From: CAZDDW01 sp043811105
GTDB lineage: Bacteria > Patescibacteriota > Patescibacteriia > UBA9934 > CAZDDW01
Direction of reading: 5' to 3'
Assembly: GCA_043811105.1 (NCBI GenBank)
Contig: JBDRNK010000103.1
Span: 1 to 12,197, forward strand
Length of the DNA: 12,197 nucleotides
The position numbers and the translations under genes are program-made. Below are positions 1 to 6,790 of this stretch, in pieces. A model generated the notes under the pieces. That model was not told the DNA's origin, did not search any database, and was given only the letters and a program-made list of their open reading frames with translations. Numbering within the stretch: the stretch's first letter is position 1; each line of letters opens with the position of its first letter.

Positions 1-221
1 TCGGTTTCCAACCGCTTGGCAAAGCGACGGGCAACGTGCAGGTCAGGGTCAGTATTTGCGATCTCTCGAATCAAGGCACGTTCTGCCTCAATCACCAGAT
101 CACTGAATTCAGGGTGGGCCTTCAAGCGTCCACGAAGATCATCATGAACAACCGACTCCAGTCCCAGGTTGGCAATTTTGTCGAACATGTCTTCGGGCAT
201 CTGATACTCATCGCGTGGCAT
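1..221 (-). CDS. Unknown protein, 5' part only (runs off the window)
   Basis: Reading the minus strand from ATG at 221 gives 73 open codons beginning MPRDEYQMPEDMFDKIANLG and still open at base 1, so the C-terminus lies outside the window. The start is chosen because AAAGGAG sits about 8 bases upstream; a second in-frame ATG (residue 8) has no such site. The visible part is charged, with many Asp, Glu and Arg, and looks helical; it has no signal peptide or membrane segment. I do not recognise a family. A canonical minus-strand promoter at 329-357 precedes it, leaving a leader of about 100 bases. Base composition is richer in GC than the core genes that follow. The plus-strand ORF over the same bases (36-269) has no support and is a shadow of this gene. 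Confidence 0.72.
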   Translation of the reverse strand, partial: MPRDEYQMPEDMFDKIANLGLESVVHDDLRGRLKAHPEFSDLVIEAERALIREIANTDPDLHVARRFAKRLET

Positions 222-249
222 CTGATACTCTCCTTTCAAAGTTCTTGGC

Positions 250-278
250 GATCTGAGCCTATCTCGTAGGATCTGAGC
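250..278. repeat. 9-bp direct repeat in the leader of the first gene
   Basis: GATCTGAGC occurs at 250-258 and again at 270-278, spaced exactly 20 bases, inside the transcribed leader of the minus-strand gene ending at 221. Spacing of about two helix turns would suit a dimeric binding site, but it could be chance. No function is assigned. Confidence 0.35.
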
Positions 279-328
279 ACCTTTTTCCCGTACAAGCCCA
301 CACCACGTGAACTCATACAAGACAATTT

Positions 329-357
329 AATATAACTTATTTAAGCTCACCTGTCAA
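329..357 (-). promoter_or_regulatory. Sigma-70-type promoter for the minus-strand gene at 221
   Basis: On the minus strand, TTGACA (complement of 352-357) is followed after 17 bases by TATATT (complement of 329-334). Transcription would start near 322 and read into the gene starting at 221. The -35 matches consensus fully and the -10 matches five of six. Confidence 0.75.
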
Positions 358-361
358 GGAC

Positions 362-390
362 TTGACCTTATTTTCCCCCTCTGTTATACT
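362..390 (+). promoter_or_regulatory. Sigma-70-type promoter for the S1 gene
   Basis: TTGACC (362-367), 17-base spacer, TATACT (385-390), with TG at 382-383 giving an extended -10. The predicted start is near 397, about 45 bases before the first S1 ATG. Its -35 box lies only four bases from the -35 box of the opposing promoter at 329-357, so the two promoters are back to back. Confidence 0.75.
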
Positions 391-442
391 CCTGCTACCA
401 ATTAATCTTATTAATTATTAGCCCCGATGGCCGTTTGACCTA

Positions 443-1693
443 ATGATCAGACCTGCTATCGGAAACATTATGCAAAATATTGATACTGATCAACCAATGA
501 CTAAGTTTGAAAAACTTTTAGTCGATGGTGATTATTTAAAGAAAATCCCGCAAGCCGGGGATGTTGTTGTTGGAAAAGTTATTTCCACCAGCCGACGTGA
601 AGTACGTTTGGATATTGAAGGAGTAACCACTGGTGTGGTTCGTGGGCGTGAAGTTTTTGCTGAGTCAGGAGACTATGCCGAGCTAGAACCAGGAGCAGAA
701 ATTGAAGCCACGGTAATTGATATAGAAAACGAAAACGGTGAAATGGAATTATCCTTCCGCTTTGCTGGTCAGCAAAAAGCTTGGGAAGAGTTACGAAAAC
801 TGTTTATCAGCGGTGAGATCGTTCCGGCCAAAGTTGTTGAAGCAAACAAGGGTGGTTTAATCATTCGCCTAAATAACATTACCGGTTTCTTGCCAGTGTC
901 TCAGTTGTCTCCTGATAACTACCCTCGTGTTTCTGGTGGTGACAAGCAAAAGATTCTGGACAAACTGAAATCTTTTGTCGGTACCAACATGGACGCTCGA
1001 GTAATAGATGTTAATGAGGCTGAAGAAAAATTAATCATTTCTGAAAAAGCCGTTTGGGAAGAGCGTCAAAAAGATGTTATTTCGCAATACAAGATTGGCG
1101 ACTTGGTAACTGGAACAGTGACGGCTGTGGCTGATTTTGGTGCCTTTGTAAAATTTGATTCACTCGAAGGCCTGGTTCATATCTCGGAAATTGCCTGGCA
1201 ACGAATTGACCATCCGCGTGATCTGTTAAAGGTCGGTGATGAGGTCAAAGCTGAAATTATTGGTATCGAAGGCTCAAAAATCTTTTTATCAATGAAAAAG
1301 CTGATGGCTGACCCTTGGCAAGGTGTTTACGAAAAATATAAAATCAATGATATTGTTCAAGGAACAATCCTAAAGATCAATCCGTTTGGTTTCTTTGTTG
1401 AACTTGACTCAGACATTCACGGCTTGGCTCATGTTAGTGAAATGACCAAGTCTCCGGGAACTGATATTCATAAACTTGGTAAGATCGGTGAAACCAGAGA
1501 ATTTAGAATCGTTTCAATTGAACCGAATGAACACCGCTTAGGTTTGTCCTTGAAACTAGATGAGGAAACAGAAGAAGCAGAGGCCAAGCCTGAAGCTGAG
1601 GCTGAAACTCAAGTTGAAGTTCAACCTGAAACCGAAACTCCAACCGAACCAACCGAATCCGGCGAAGCCGGACCCGGCTCCGCCGGGGAATAA
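443..1693 (+). CDS. rpsA: S1 RNA-binding protein, four S1 domains (ribosomal protein S1-like)
   Basis: The 416-residue product holds four S1/OB-fold repeats at about residues 38-107, 123-203, 216-288 and 300-372. The third and fourth show the family pattern best: G-x-V-T-A-V-A-D-F-G-A-F-V then G-L-V-H-I-S-E, and F-G-F-F-V then G-L-A-H-V-S-E. Ribosomal S1 binds single-stranded mRNA on the 30S subunit and helps load mRNA; a four-domain form is shorter than the six-domain E. coli protein and is usual outside Proteobacteria. The tail (373-416) is Glu/Pro/Thr-rich and probably disordered, and its last codons coincide with a GC-rich double hairpin (1658-1688). The start is uncertain: ATG 443 has no clear Shine-Dalgarno, ATG 470 (MQNIDTD) follows a weak GGAAA, and ATG 497 is also in frame. 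An S1-domain protein is certain; its being the ribosomal S1 rather than a paralogue is inferred. Confidence 0.93.
   Translation: MIRPAIGNIMQNIDTDQPMTKFEKLLVDGDYLKKIPQAGDVVVGKVISTSRREVRLDIEGVTTGVVRGREVFAESGDYAELEPGAEIEATVIDIENENGEMELSFRFAGQQKAWEELRKLFISGEIVPAKVVEANKGGLIIRLNNITGFLPVSQLSPDNYPRVSGGDKQKILDKLKSFVGTNMDARVIDVNEAEEKLIISEKAVWEERQKDVISQYKIGDLVTGTVTAVADFGAFVKFDSLEGLVHISEIAWQRIDHPRDLLKVGDEVKAEIIGIEGSKIFLSMKKLMADPWQGVYEKYKINDIVQGTILKINPFGFFVELDSDIHGLAHVSEMTKSPGTDIHKLGKIGETREFRIVSIEPNEHRLGLSLKLDEETEEAEAKPEAEAETQVEVQPETETPTEPTESGEAGPGSAGE
1658..1688. repeat. GC-rich double palindrome at the end of the S1 gene
   Basis: Two mini-hairpins follow each other: CCGGC-GAA-GCCGG (1659-1671) and CCCGGC-TCC-GCCGGG (1673-1687). 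Each is self-complementary and the two are also inverted copies of one another, so the stretch can fold as one long stem. It encodes the S1 C-terminal S-G-E-A-G-P-G-S-A-G. The composition is unlike the surrounding A-rich sequence, which suggests an inserted repeat element. It may also help stop transcription together with the hairpin at 1704-1721. Confidence 0.6.
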
Positions 1694-1703
1694 ATAAAAA
1701 AAT

Positions 1704-1726
1704 CGCCTGGTCATCCGGGCGGTTTT
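1704..1726 (+). terminator. Weak intrinsic terminator after the S1 gene
   Basis: CGCCTGG (1704-1710) pairs with CCGGGCG (1715-1721), with one T-G wobble and a TCAT loop, followed by GTTTT. The U-tract is only four bases, so some read-through into ftsH is likely. Confidence 0.5.
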
Positions 1727-1730
1727 CAGA

Positions 1731-1736
1731 TATAAT
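1731..1736 (+). promoter_or_regulatory. -10 box of a near-leaderless ftsH promoter
   Basis: A perfect TATAAT ends nine bases before the ftsH ATG (1746), so the predicted start of transcription falls about two or three bases before the codon. The best -35 at 17-base spacing is TGGTCA (1708-1713), four of six, lying inside the S1 terminator hairpin. No Shine-Dalgarno is present. Confidence 0.55.
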
Positions 1737-1745
1737 AAAGCCGAT

Positions 1746-3548
1746 ATGAAACCACTTTCAAAAAATATTATCATCTTTTTTGTCGTTCTGCTCATTATTG
1801 GAGCAGTGCTTTCGACTTACACCATGAGCAATGAACCAACTGAGGAAATTGGTATCGGTACTTTGGTTGAAAGAATTCATCTGGGTACGGTAGAACGGAT
1901 AGAGGTTGAAGAAAATGCAGTTACTATAGTCAATACTGATGGCAGTCTGTCTGTCACACAGAAAGAGCCTGGTGAATCACTTTCTGAATTGCTTACAAAC
2001 TATGGAGTTGCTCCGGATGAACTTTCTGGTATAGCCATTGATATCAAAAGTCTGAGTGGCAAGGCCTATTTCATGCGTTCGATTTTACCTAGTTTATTGC
2101 CAATACTCTTCTTGCTTATTATTGTTTTCTTTTTCATTCGTCAATTTCAAGGTGCAAACATGAAAGCCATGCAGTTTGGTCAATCAAAGGCACGCAAGGC
2201 CGAACAAAAAGATAAAGTTACATTTAAACAAGTTGCCGGAGCTAAGGAAGCAAAGGAAGAGTTATTGGAAGTTGTTGATTTTCTAAAAACTCCGAAAAAG
2301 TTTGTCCAGCTGGGAGCAAAAATTCCCAAAGGTGTGCTTTTGATGGGTTCACCTGGAACCGGTAAAACCCTGCTTGGTCGAGCTGTGGCTGGTGAAGCTG
2401 ATGTGCCCTTTTACCACATCTCCGGATCAGAGTTTGTGGAAATGTTTGTCGGCGTTGGTGCTTCCCGAGTCCGTGACCTTTTTAGTGAAGCTAAAAAGAA
2501 TGCGCCTTGCATTATTTTTATTGATGAAATTGATGCTGTCGGACGTCAACGCGGTACGGGACTTGGAGGTAGTCATGATGAGCGTGAACAGACTCTGAAT
2601 CAAATCCTGGTTGAGATGGATGGTTTTGATCCGCATCTAGGTGTGATTGTACTGGCAGCCACTAACCGACCGGATGTTCTTGACCCTGCCCTGCTCCGAC
2701 CCGGCCGTTTTGATCGCCGAGTAATTATTGACTTACCTGACATTAATGATCGTGAAGCAATTTTGAAAATTCACGCTGAGAATAAACCATTAGATAATGT
2801 AGATCTGAGAAAAGTAGCTAAACGCACTCCTGGTTTTTCCGGAGCTGATCTGGCCAACCTATTAAACGAAGCAGCTATCCTGGCTGCCCGCAGTGACAAA
2901 ACAAAGATTGATGAGAAAGATGTGCTTGTTTCGATTGAAAAAGTCATGCTCGGTCCGGAACGCAAAAGCCATGTTCTGGATCAAGAAGAAAAAAATATTA
3001 CCGCTTATCACGAAGCCGGTCATGCTTTAGTTGCTCATCTGCTACCATTTGCTGATCCGGTACATAAAATCTCAATCATTAGCCGTGGTCAAGCCGCTGG
3101 TTATACAATGAAGCTTCCGGACAAAGACAGAAAGCTTCAAGGCTATAATGAATTCATTGACGATCTGGCTGTGCTCCTAGCTGGTTACACAACTGAAAAA
3201 ATGATCTTCGGTTCTGTTACCACCGGACCTTCAGATGATCTTAAACGGGCAACTAAAATAGCTAAAGCTCTGATAACCCGTTTTGGTATGTCAGAAAAAC
3301 TTGGTCCACGCACTTTTGGAGAACGTGAAGAAATGGTATTCTTAGGAAGAGAGATAAGTGAACAAAGAGACTACTCTGATGCCACAGCTGAAGCCATTGA
3401 TAATGAAATAAGTGCTTTGATTGATCAAGCCATGAAAACCGCAGTCAAACTGGTCACTGAAAATAAAGATAAACTAGAAGCGATAGTTAAAGTCTTAATT
3501 GAACAAGAAACTATCGAACGTGAACAGTTCGAATCTTTGTTCAAATAA
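1746..3548 (+). CDS. ftsH: ATP-dependent membrane zinc metalloprotease FtsH
   Basis: FtsH is a hexameric inner-membrane AAA+ protease that extracts and degrades misfolded membrane proteins and regulators. All family parts are present in 600 residues: a first membrane helix at about 7-24, an extracytoplasmic FtsH-ext region at 25-112, and a second helix at about 113-132. These are followed by the AAA module with Walker A GSPGTGKT (201-208), the pore-loop M-F-V-G at 233-236, Walker B IIFIDE (256-261) and the second region of homology RPGRFDRR (318-325). The M41 peptidase domain has HEAGH (422-426), and the probable third zinc ligand is Asp498 in GPSDDL. The C-terminus is short. Nothing is truncated and the enzyme should be active. 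A -10 box directly before the ATG implies a leaderless message. The unknown membrane protein 15 bases downstream is probably co-transcribed. Confidence 0.98.
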   Translation: MKPLSKNIIIFFVVLLIIGAVLSTYTMSNEPTEEIGIGTLVERIHLGTVERIEVEENAVTIVNTDGSLSVTQKEPGESLSELLTNYGVAPDELSGIAIDIKSLSGKAYFMRSILPSLLPILFLLIIVFFFIRQFQGANMKAMQFGQSKARKAEQKDKVTFKQVAGAKEAKEELLEVVDFLKTPKKFVQLGAKIPKGVLLMGSPGTGKTLLGRAVAGEADVPFYHISGSEFVEMFVGVGASRVRDLFSEAKKNAPCIIFIDEIDAVGRQRGTGLGGSHDEREQTLNQILVEMDGFDPHLGVIVLAATNRPDVLDPALLRPGRFDRRVIIDLPDINDREAILKIHAENKPLDNVDLRKVAKRTPGFSGADLANLLNEAAILAARSDKTKIDEKDVLVSIEKVMLGPERKSHVLDQEEKNITAYHEAGHALVAHLLPFADPVHKISIISRGQAAGYTMKLPDKDRKLQGYNEFIDDLAVLLAGYTTEKMIFGSVTTGPSDDLKRATKIAKALITRFGMSEKLGPRTFGEREEMVFLGREISEQRDYSDATAEAIDNEISALIDQAMKTAVKLVTENKDKLEAIVKVLIEQETIEREQFESLFK

Positions 3549-3563
3549 ATAAACTAGGGGGGT

Positions 3564-4538
3564 ATGTCTACAAAACCAGTTTACCGACCCATATTAAAGC
3601 GGGCTCTGAAGATTGTTTGGGAACGCAAAATTTTATGGGTACTCGGTATCTTTGCCAGTATATTAAATACCGGAGCTGTTTTTACGGTTGGCTTCAGAGC
3701 TTTGCAACCGGTACAGACTGAGGGTGGTTTTCTGACAATTCTTCTGACTAATATTATTCCAGGTTTTGCTTCTTTGCACTTGTACATATCACAATTCATA
3801 ATCATTTCCCCATTGCGAGCTGTGGTTACCTTATTGGTTATTCTGATTATTACAATTGCTTTTATGATTTTGTCTGTCTACTCACAAGGCGGACTGATCA
3901 AAGGGGTGTTGTCACACAAAGCTTTAAAAACCAACCAGCTCTTTGAGCTACCTAAAAATTGTCCTTGGCGTATCTTCTCGATTAATCTAACAGCCAAAGT
4001 CTGTGTTGCTTTGCTTCTGGCTCTTTCTGCCGTACCTCTAGCTTTGTTGGCAACAAATGTTTTTATGAACCTACTGGCTTCATTTGTAGTCTTGCTTTTC
4101 TTTGTTATTGTCATTTTGATTATTTCCTTAATTGCCTTACTAGCGATCGCTAGTACTGTTCAGGACAAAACAAATTTAATCGAATCAATTGAACAAGCTT
4201 TCTTAATCTTTAAGAAGCACCCCTTAGTAACTTTTGAAACAGCCTTGTTGCTTTTGTTGATCCACTTTATTGGTGTGGCTTTAGCCTTAGTAGTTATCCT
4301 GGCTCTTTGGCTTCCGTATACGGTCGTATTTTTCCTAGCCACTCTGACCGGAATCACTTTCTTAACAACAATTGTTAGCATAATTATTACCATCATTGGC
4401 CTGATAATTATTCTAGGCTTGACCGGATTCATGGTCGCCTACCAATTCGCGGTCTGGGCCATTGTTTTTGAAAAATTAAAAGGCCGAGGACTTATCCCAA
4501 AACTACACCGCTTTAAAAAAACCTTTCGCTTGTTATAA
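3564..4538 (+). CDS. Unknown polytopic membrane protein
   Basis: The 324-residue protein is very hydrophobic, with six to eight likely membrane helices, roughly at 23-43, 84-107, 142-165, 168-197, 222-250 and a pair within 254-300. A loop at 57-75 may be an additional helix. The N-terminus (PVYRPILKRALKIVWERKILW) is basic and amphipathic, and the C-terminus is basic (KLHRFKKTFRLL), so both ends are probably cytoplasmic. There is no cleavable signal peptide and no catalytic motif that I recognise. The layout resembles uncharacterised multi-helix membrane proteins common in small-genome bacteria, without implying a function. It starts 15 bases after ftsH ends. The purine tract AGGGGGG lies only one base from the ATG, unusually close for a Shine-Dalgarno, so translation may be coupled to ftsH. 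Confidence 0.88.
   Translation: MSTKPVYRPILKRALKIVWERKILWVLGIFASILNTGAVFTVGFRALQPVQTEGGFLTILLTNIIPGFASLHLYISQFIIISPLRAVVTLLVILIITIAFMILSVYSQGGLIKGVLSHKALKTNQLFELPKNCPWRIFSINLTAKVCVALLLALSAVPLALLATNVFMNLLASFVVLLFFVIVILIISLIALLAIASTVQDKTNLIESIEQAFLIFKKHPLVTFETALLLLLIHFIGVALALVVILALWLPYTVVFFLATLTGITFLTTIVSIIITIIGLIIILGLTGFMVAYQFAVWAIVFEKLKGRGLIPKLHRFKKTFRLL
4138..4155. repeat. 18-bp perfect palindrome inside the membrane-protein gene
   Basis: TACTAGCGATCGCTAGTA is fully self-complementary and contains the octamer GCGATCGC. It encodes part of a membrane helix (LLAIAS). The same octamer occurs at 6957-6964 in tsaD. It may be chance or a restriction/methylation-related site. Confidence 0.35.
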
Positions 4539-4551
4539 GAAAATGAAAAAT

Positions 4552-4598
4552 TAAGAAACTAAAAAAATAAGCACTGCGCTTATTTTCTTAGTTTCTTA
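4552..4598. terminator. Long A/T-rich hairpin between the membrane gene and pilB
   Basis: A 21-bp stem with one mismatch pairs 4552-4572 with 4578-4598 around the loop ACTGC; the tip AATAAGC/GCTTATT is fully paired. The right arm is T-rich on the plus strand and the left arm A-rich, so it can act as an intrinsic terminator. The arms are built of similar A-rich units of about eight bases. It ends eight bases before the pilB -10 box. Confidence 0.6.
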
Positions 4599-4603
4599 TT
4601 TTC

Positions 4604-4612
4604 TGCTACAAT
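4604..4612 (+). promoter_or_regulatory. Extended -10 promoter of leaderless pilB
   Basis: TG (4604-4605), one base, then TACAAT (4607-4612): an extended -10 element ending eight bases before the pilB ATG at 4621. The transcript should begin at or within two bases of the start codon. No convincing -35 (TTTCTT at 17 bases) and no Shine-Dalgarno are seen. Confidence 0.55.
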
Positions 4613-4620
4613 AGCTCCAT

Positions 4621-6375
4621 ATGCAAGAACTATCATCAATCGAGGATCTGATAAAAAAATCCGGTGCTGCAGTTCCAAGCACAGATGACACCAGTCATGT
4701 CCAAACTACTGACCACAGCCAATCATCAACCAAGGAAGAGTTTGATGACAAGATGGTTGAAATTGGAATTAAACAACGGGAGGTTGAAACTCAACGACAA
4801 GCTCAAAGCAACAACACCCCTTATGTTAACTTAAAAGGATTTTCTGTCAGCCCGGAAGCAATTAAATTGATTCCACGTGACCAGTCTGAACAATTAAAAC
4901 TAGTGGCTTTTTTACATGTTGGTGAAGAAATACGAATCGGTGCAGTTGATCCAAACAATGAAAAGGTAAAAGAATTGGCTTATCAACTTGGTGAACGCCA
5001 TAAAGCCAATGTCATGATTTATTCTATTTCCGAAGAAAGTTTTCGTGTTGCTCACAAAATTTATGATGCCCTGCCTCAAATTAAAGAAATTGTTAAAGGG
5101 GTGCAAGTTTCTGCTGAAGATCTGAAAAAATACAGAGGAAGTATAAAAAGTTTTCAAGATGTACAGAAACTATTAACCGGATCAAATATTACTGATGTGA
5201 TGTCAGTCTTAACAGCAGCTGCTCTCGAACTTGACTCATCGGACATTCATATTGAAGCTGAGGAAGCTGATATTAAAGTTCGTTTTCGAATTGATGGCGA
5301 ACTTCAAACCATTACACAATTACATAAAGACCTTTGGAAACAAATCATTTCCCGAATCAAACTGGTTTCTGGTCTGAAAATAAATATCACCGATAAACCA
5401 CAAGATGGTCGAATGACTATTTTTCTCGATGAAGGAAAAACCGACGTTCGTGTTTCTTCACTACCAACCACTTGGGGTGAATCCGTGGTAATGCGTATTC
5501 TTAAACCATCAACAGTTAAAGTCGGCTTTGATAAACTTGGAATTCGTGAAAAGGCTTTGGCCAAATTGAATCAAGAAATTCTGAAACCGCACGGAATGAT
5601 CATGACCACCGGACCAACCGGTTCTGGAAAAACAACTACTTTGTATTCGATCTTGCAATTGTTAAATAAACCCGGGGTGAAAATCATTACCTTAGAAGAT
5701 CCAGTTGAATACAAAATTGAGGGAATCAACCAATCACAAATTGATCATACAAAACATTATTCGTTTGCTGATGGATTGCGTTCAATCCTGCGTCAAGATC
5801 CGGATATTGTTATGGTCGGTGAGATTCGTGATCTGGAAACCGGAGAAACCGCTATTAACGCAGCATTAACCGGACACCTGATGCTCTCGACTGTTCATAC
5901 CAATGATGCCGCCGGAGCAATTCCACGTCTAATTGCCATGGGGGTTAAACCGTTCTTATTGGCCCCGGCTTTGAACGCGGTTATTGGACAGCGTTTGGTT
6001 CGTAAGATTTGTGAAAAGTGTAAAGTTGAAGATGAAGTTGATGAAGCCACTCGTGAACGTTTGGCCAAAATACTATCTGAAATTCCGGAAAAATCAGGAG
6101 AGGTAATGCCATCAATTGACACGATAAAATTTTATAAAGGCGCTGGATGTGATATCTGCAATAAAACCGGATTCAAGGGTCGAATCGGTATTTTCGAAGT
6201 TTTAATTATGGATGAAGAATTAGAAAAAACAGTACGCGAAGGCTCTGTTTCTGAATACCAAATGCGCGACATTGCTAAAAATCAAGGCATGGTCACCATG
6301 GTTCAAGACGGTTTGCTTAAAGTAGTTGATGGAATTACCAGTGTAAACGAAGTTTTTAAAGTTGCTGCAGAGTAA
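4621..6375 (+). CDS. pilB: Type IV pilus assembly ATPase PilB / GspE family
   Basis: The product (584 residues) is the hexameric cytoplasmic ATPase that powers assembly of type IV pili, or of a related secretion or DNA-uptake pseudopilus. The N-terminal 65 residues are polar and probably disordered; about 70-160 forms a degenerate GspE N-domain. The ATPase core has Walker A GPTGSGKTT (331-339), the Asp box ITLEDPVEY (356-364), Walker B with DIVMVGEIRD (395-404) and the His box GHLMLSTVHTND (418-429). A tetracysteine zinc site of PilB/GspE type is formed by Cys464, Cys467, Cys510 and Cys513. All catalytic features are intact. Usual pil partners (pilC, pilT, pilin) are not adjacent in this window. 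The tail-to-tail end overlaps tsaE by 20 bases. PilB fits CPR biology better than GspE, but the two cannot be separated from sequence alone. Confidence 0.95.
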   Translation: MQELSSIEDLIKKSGAAVPSTDDTSHVQTTDHSQSSTKEEFDDKMVEIGIKQREVETQRQAQSNNTPYVNLKGFSVSPEAIKLIPRDQSEQLKLVAFLHVGEEIRIGAVDPNNEKVKELAYQLGERHKANVMIYSISEESFRVAHKIYDALPQIKEIVKGVQVSAEDLKKYRGSIKSFQDVQKLLTGSNITDVMSVLTAAALELDSSDIHIEAEEADIKVRFRIDGELQTITQLHKDLWKQIISRIKLVSGLKINITDKPQDGRMTIFLDEGKTDVRVSSLPTTWGESVVMRILKPSTVKVGFDKLGIREKALAKLNQEILKPHGMIMTTGPTGSGKTTTLYSILQLLNKPGVKIITLEDPVEYKIEGINQSQIDHTKHYSFADGLRSILRQDPDIVMVGEIRDLETGETAINAALTGHLMLSTVHTNDAAGAIPRLIAMGVKPFLLAPALNAVIGQRLVRKICEKCKVEDEVDEATRERLAKILSEIPEKSGEVMPSIDTIKFYKGAGCDICNKTGFKGRIGIFEVLIMDEELEKTVREGSVSEYQMRDIAKNQGMVTMVQDGLLKVVDGITSVNEVFKVAAE

Positions 6376-6790
6376 TCTTTCTTTGATCTTTGTCCATGTG
6401 CTTGAATTCGATCCGATGCGTTGCCTGACAGTCTTCCAGATCAAACTCAACCTGATCTGGCCATTCAATAACAATGACCGTATCGATTCGTCCACAAAAG
6501 CGATCAATTCCCAATTCTGAAAGCCGAGTTTGTCCAAGCCGATAACCATCAAGATGAATTAAATGCTTGATGGTTTTTTGATTATTAACTTGATGTTCGT
6601 GAACAATTACAAATGTCGGGCTTTTGATGTGATCTGGGACATTCAGTTCAGAGCCAATACCTTGAACAAAAGTGGTTTTCCCAGCTCCGATCTCACCGAC
6701 TAACAAAACCACTTCACCACCCTGAAGCTGTTGAGCAAACTCTGCTCCATACTTTTTAGTTTGTTCTGGATTGTTGGTTTGTTTAATCAT
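6356..6790 (-). CDS. tsaE: tRNA t6A biosynthesis ATPase TsaE
   Basis: TsaE is the ATPase of the bacterial complex (TsaB, TsaD, TsaE) that places threonylcarbamoyl on A37 of ANN-decoding tRNAs; it resets the TsaBD complex between cycles. The 144-residue product has the family's usual size. Walker A GEIGAGKTT lies at 32-40, SPTF at 57-60, the HLDGYRL segment at 79-85 and the IEWPD motif at 108-112. The ATG at 6790 overlaps the tsaD stop codon in an ATGA, so the two are translated together and tsaE needs no promoter of its own. The C-terminus overlaps the end of pilB on the other strand by 20 bases. tsaB is not in the window. Identification is firm. Confidence 0.95.
   Translation of the reverse strand: MIKQTNNPEQTKKYGAEFAQQLQGGEVVLLVGEIGAGKTTFVQGIGSELNVPDHIKSPTFVIVHEHQVNNQKTIKHLIHLDGYRLGQTRLSELGIDRFCGRIDTVIVIEWPDQVEFDLEDCQATHRIEFKHMDKDQRKITLQQL

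Noticed and set aside
36..269. Plus-strand ORF of 77 codons at the window start
   Set aside because: It has no ribosome site or promoter, ends beyond the real minus-strand start, and overlaps the well-supported partial gene at 1-221.
6220..6552. Minus-strand ORF of 110 codons across the pilB/tsaE junction
   Set aside because: It overlaps the ends of two confident genes and resembles neither; a shadow.
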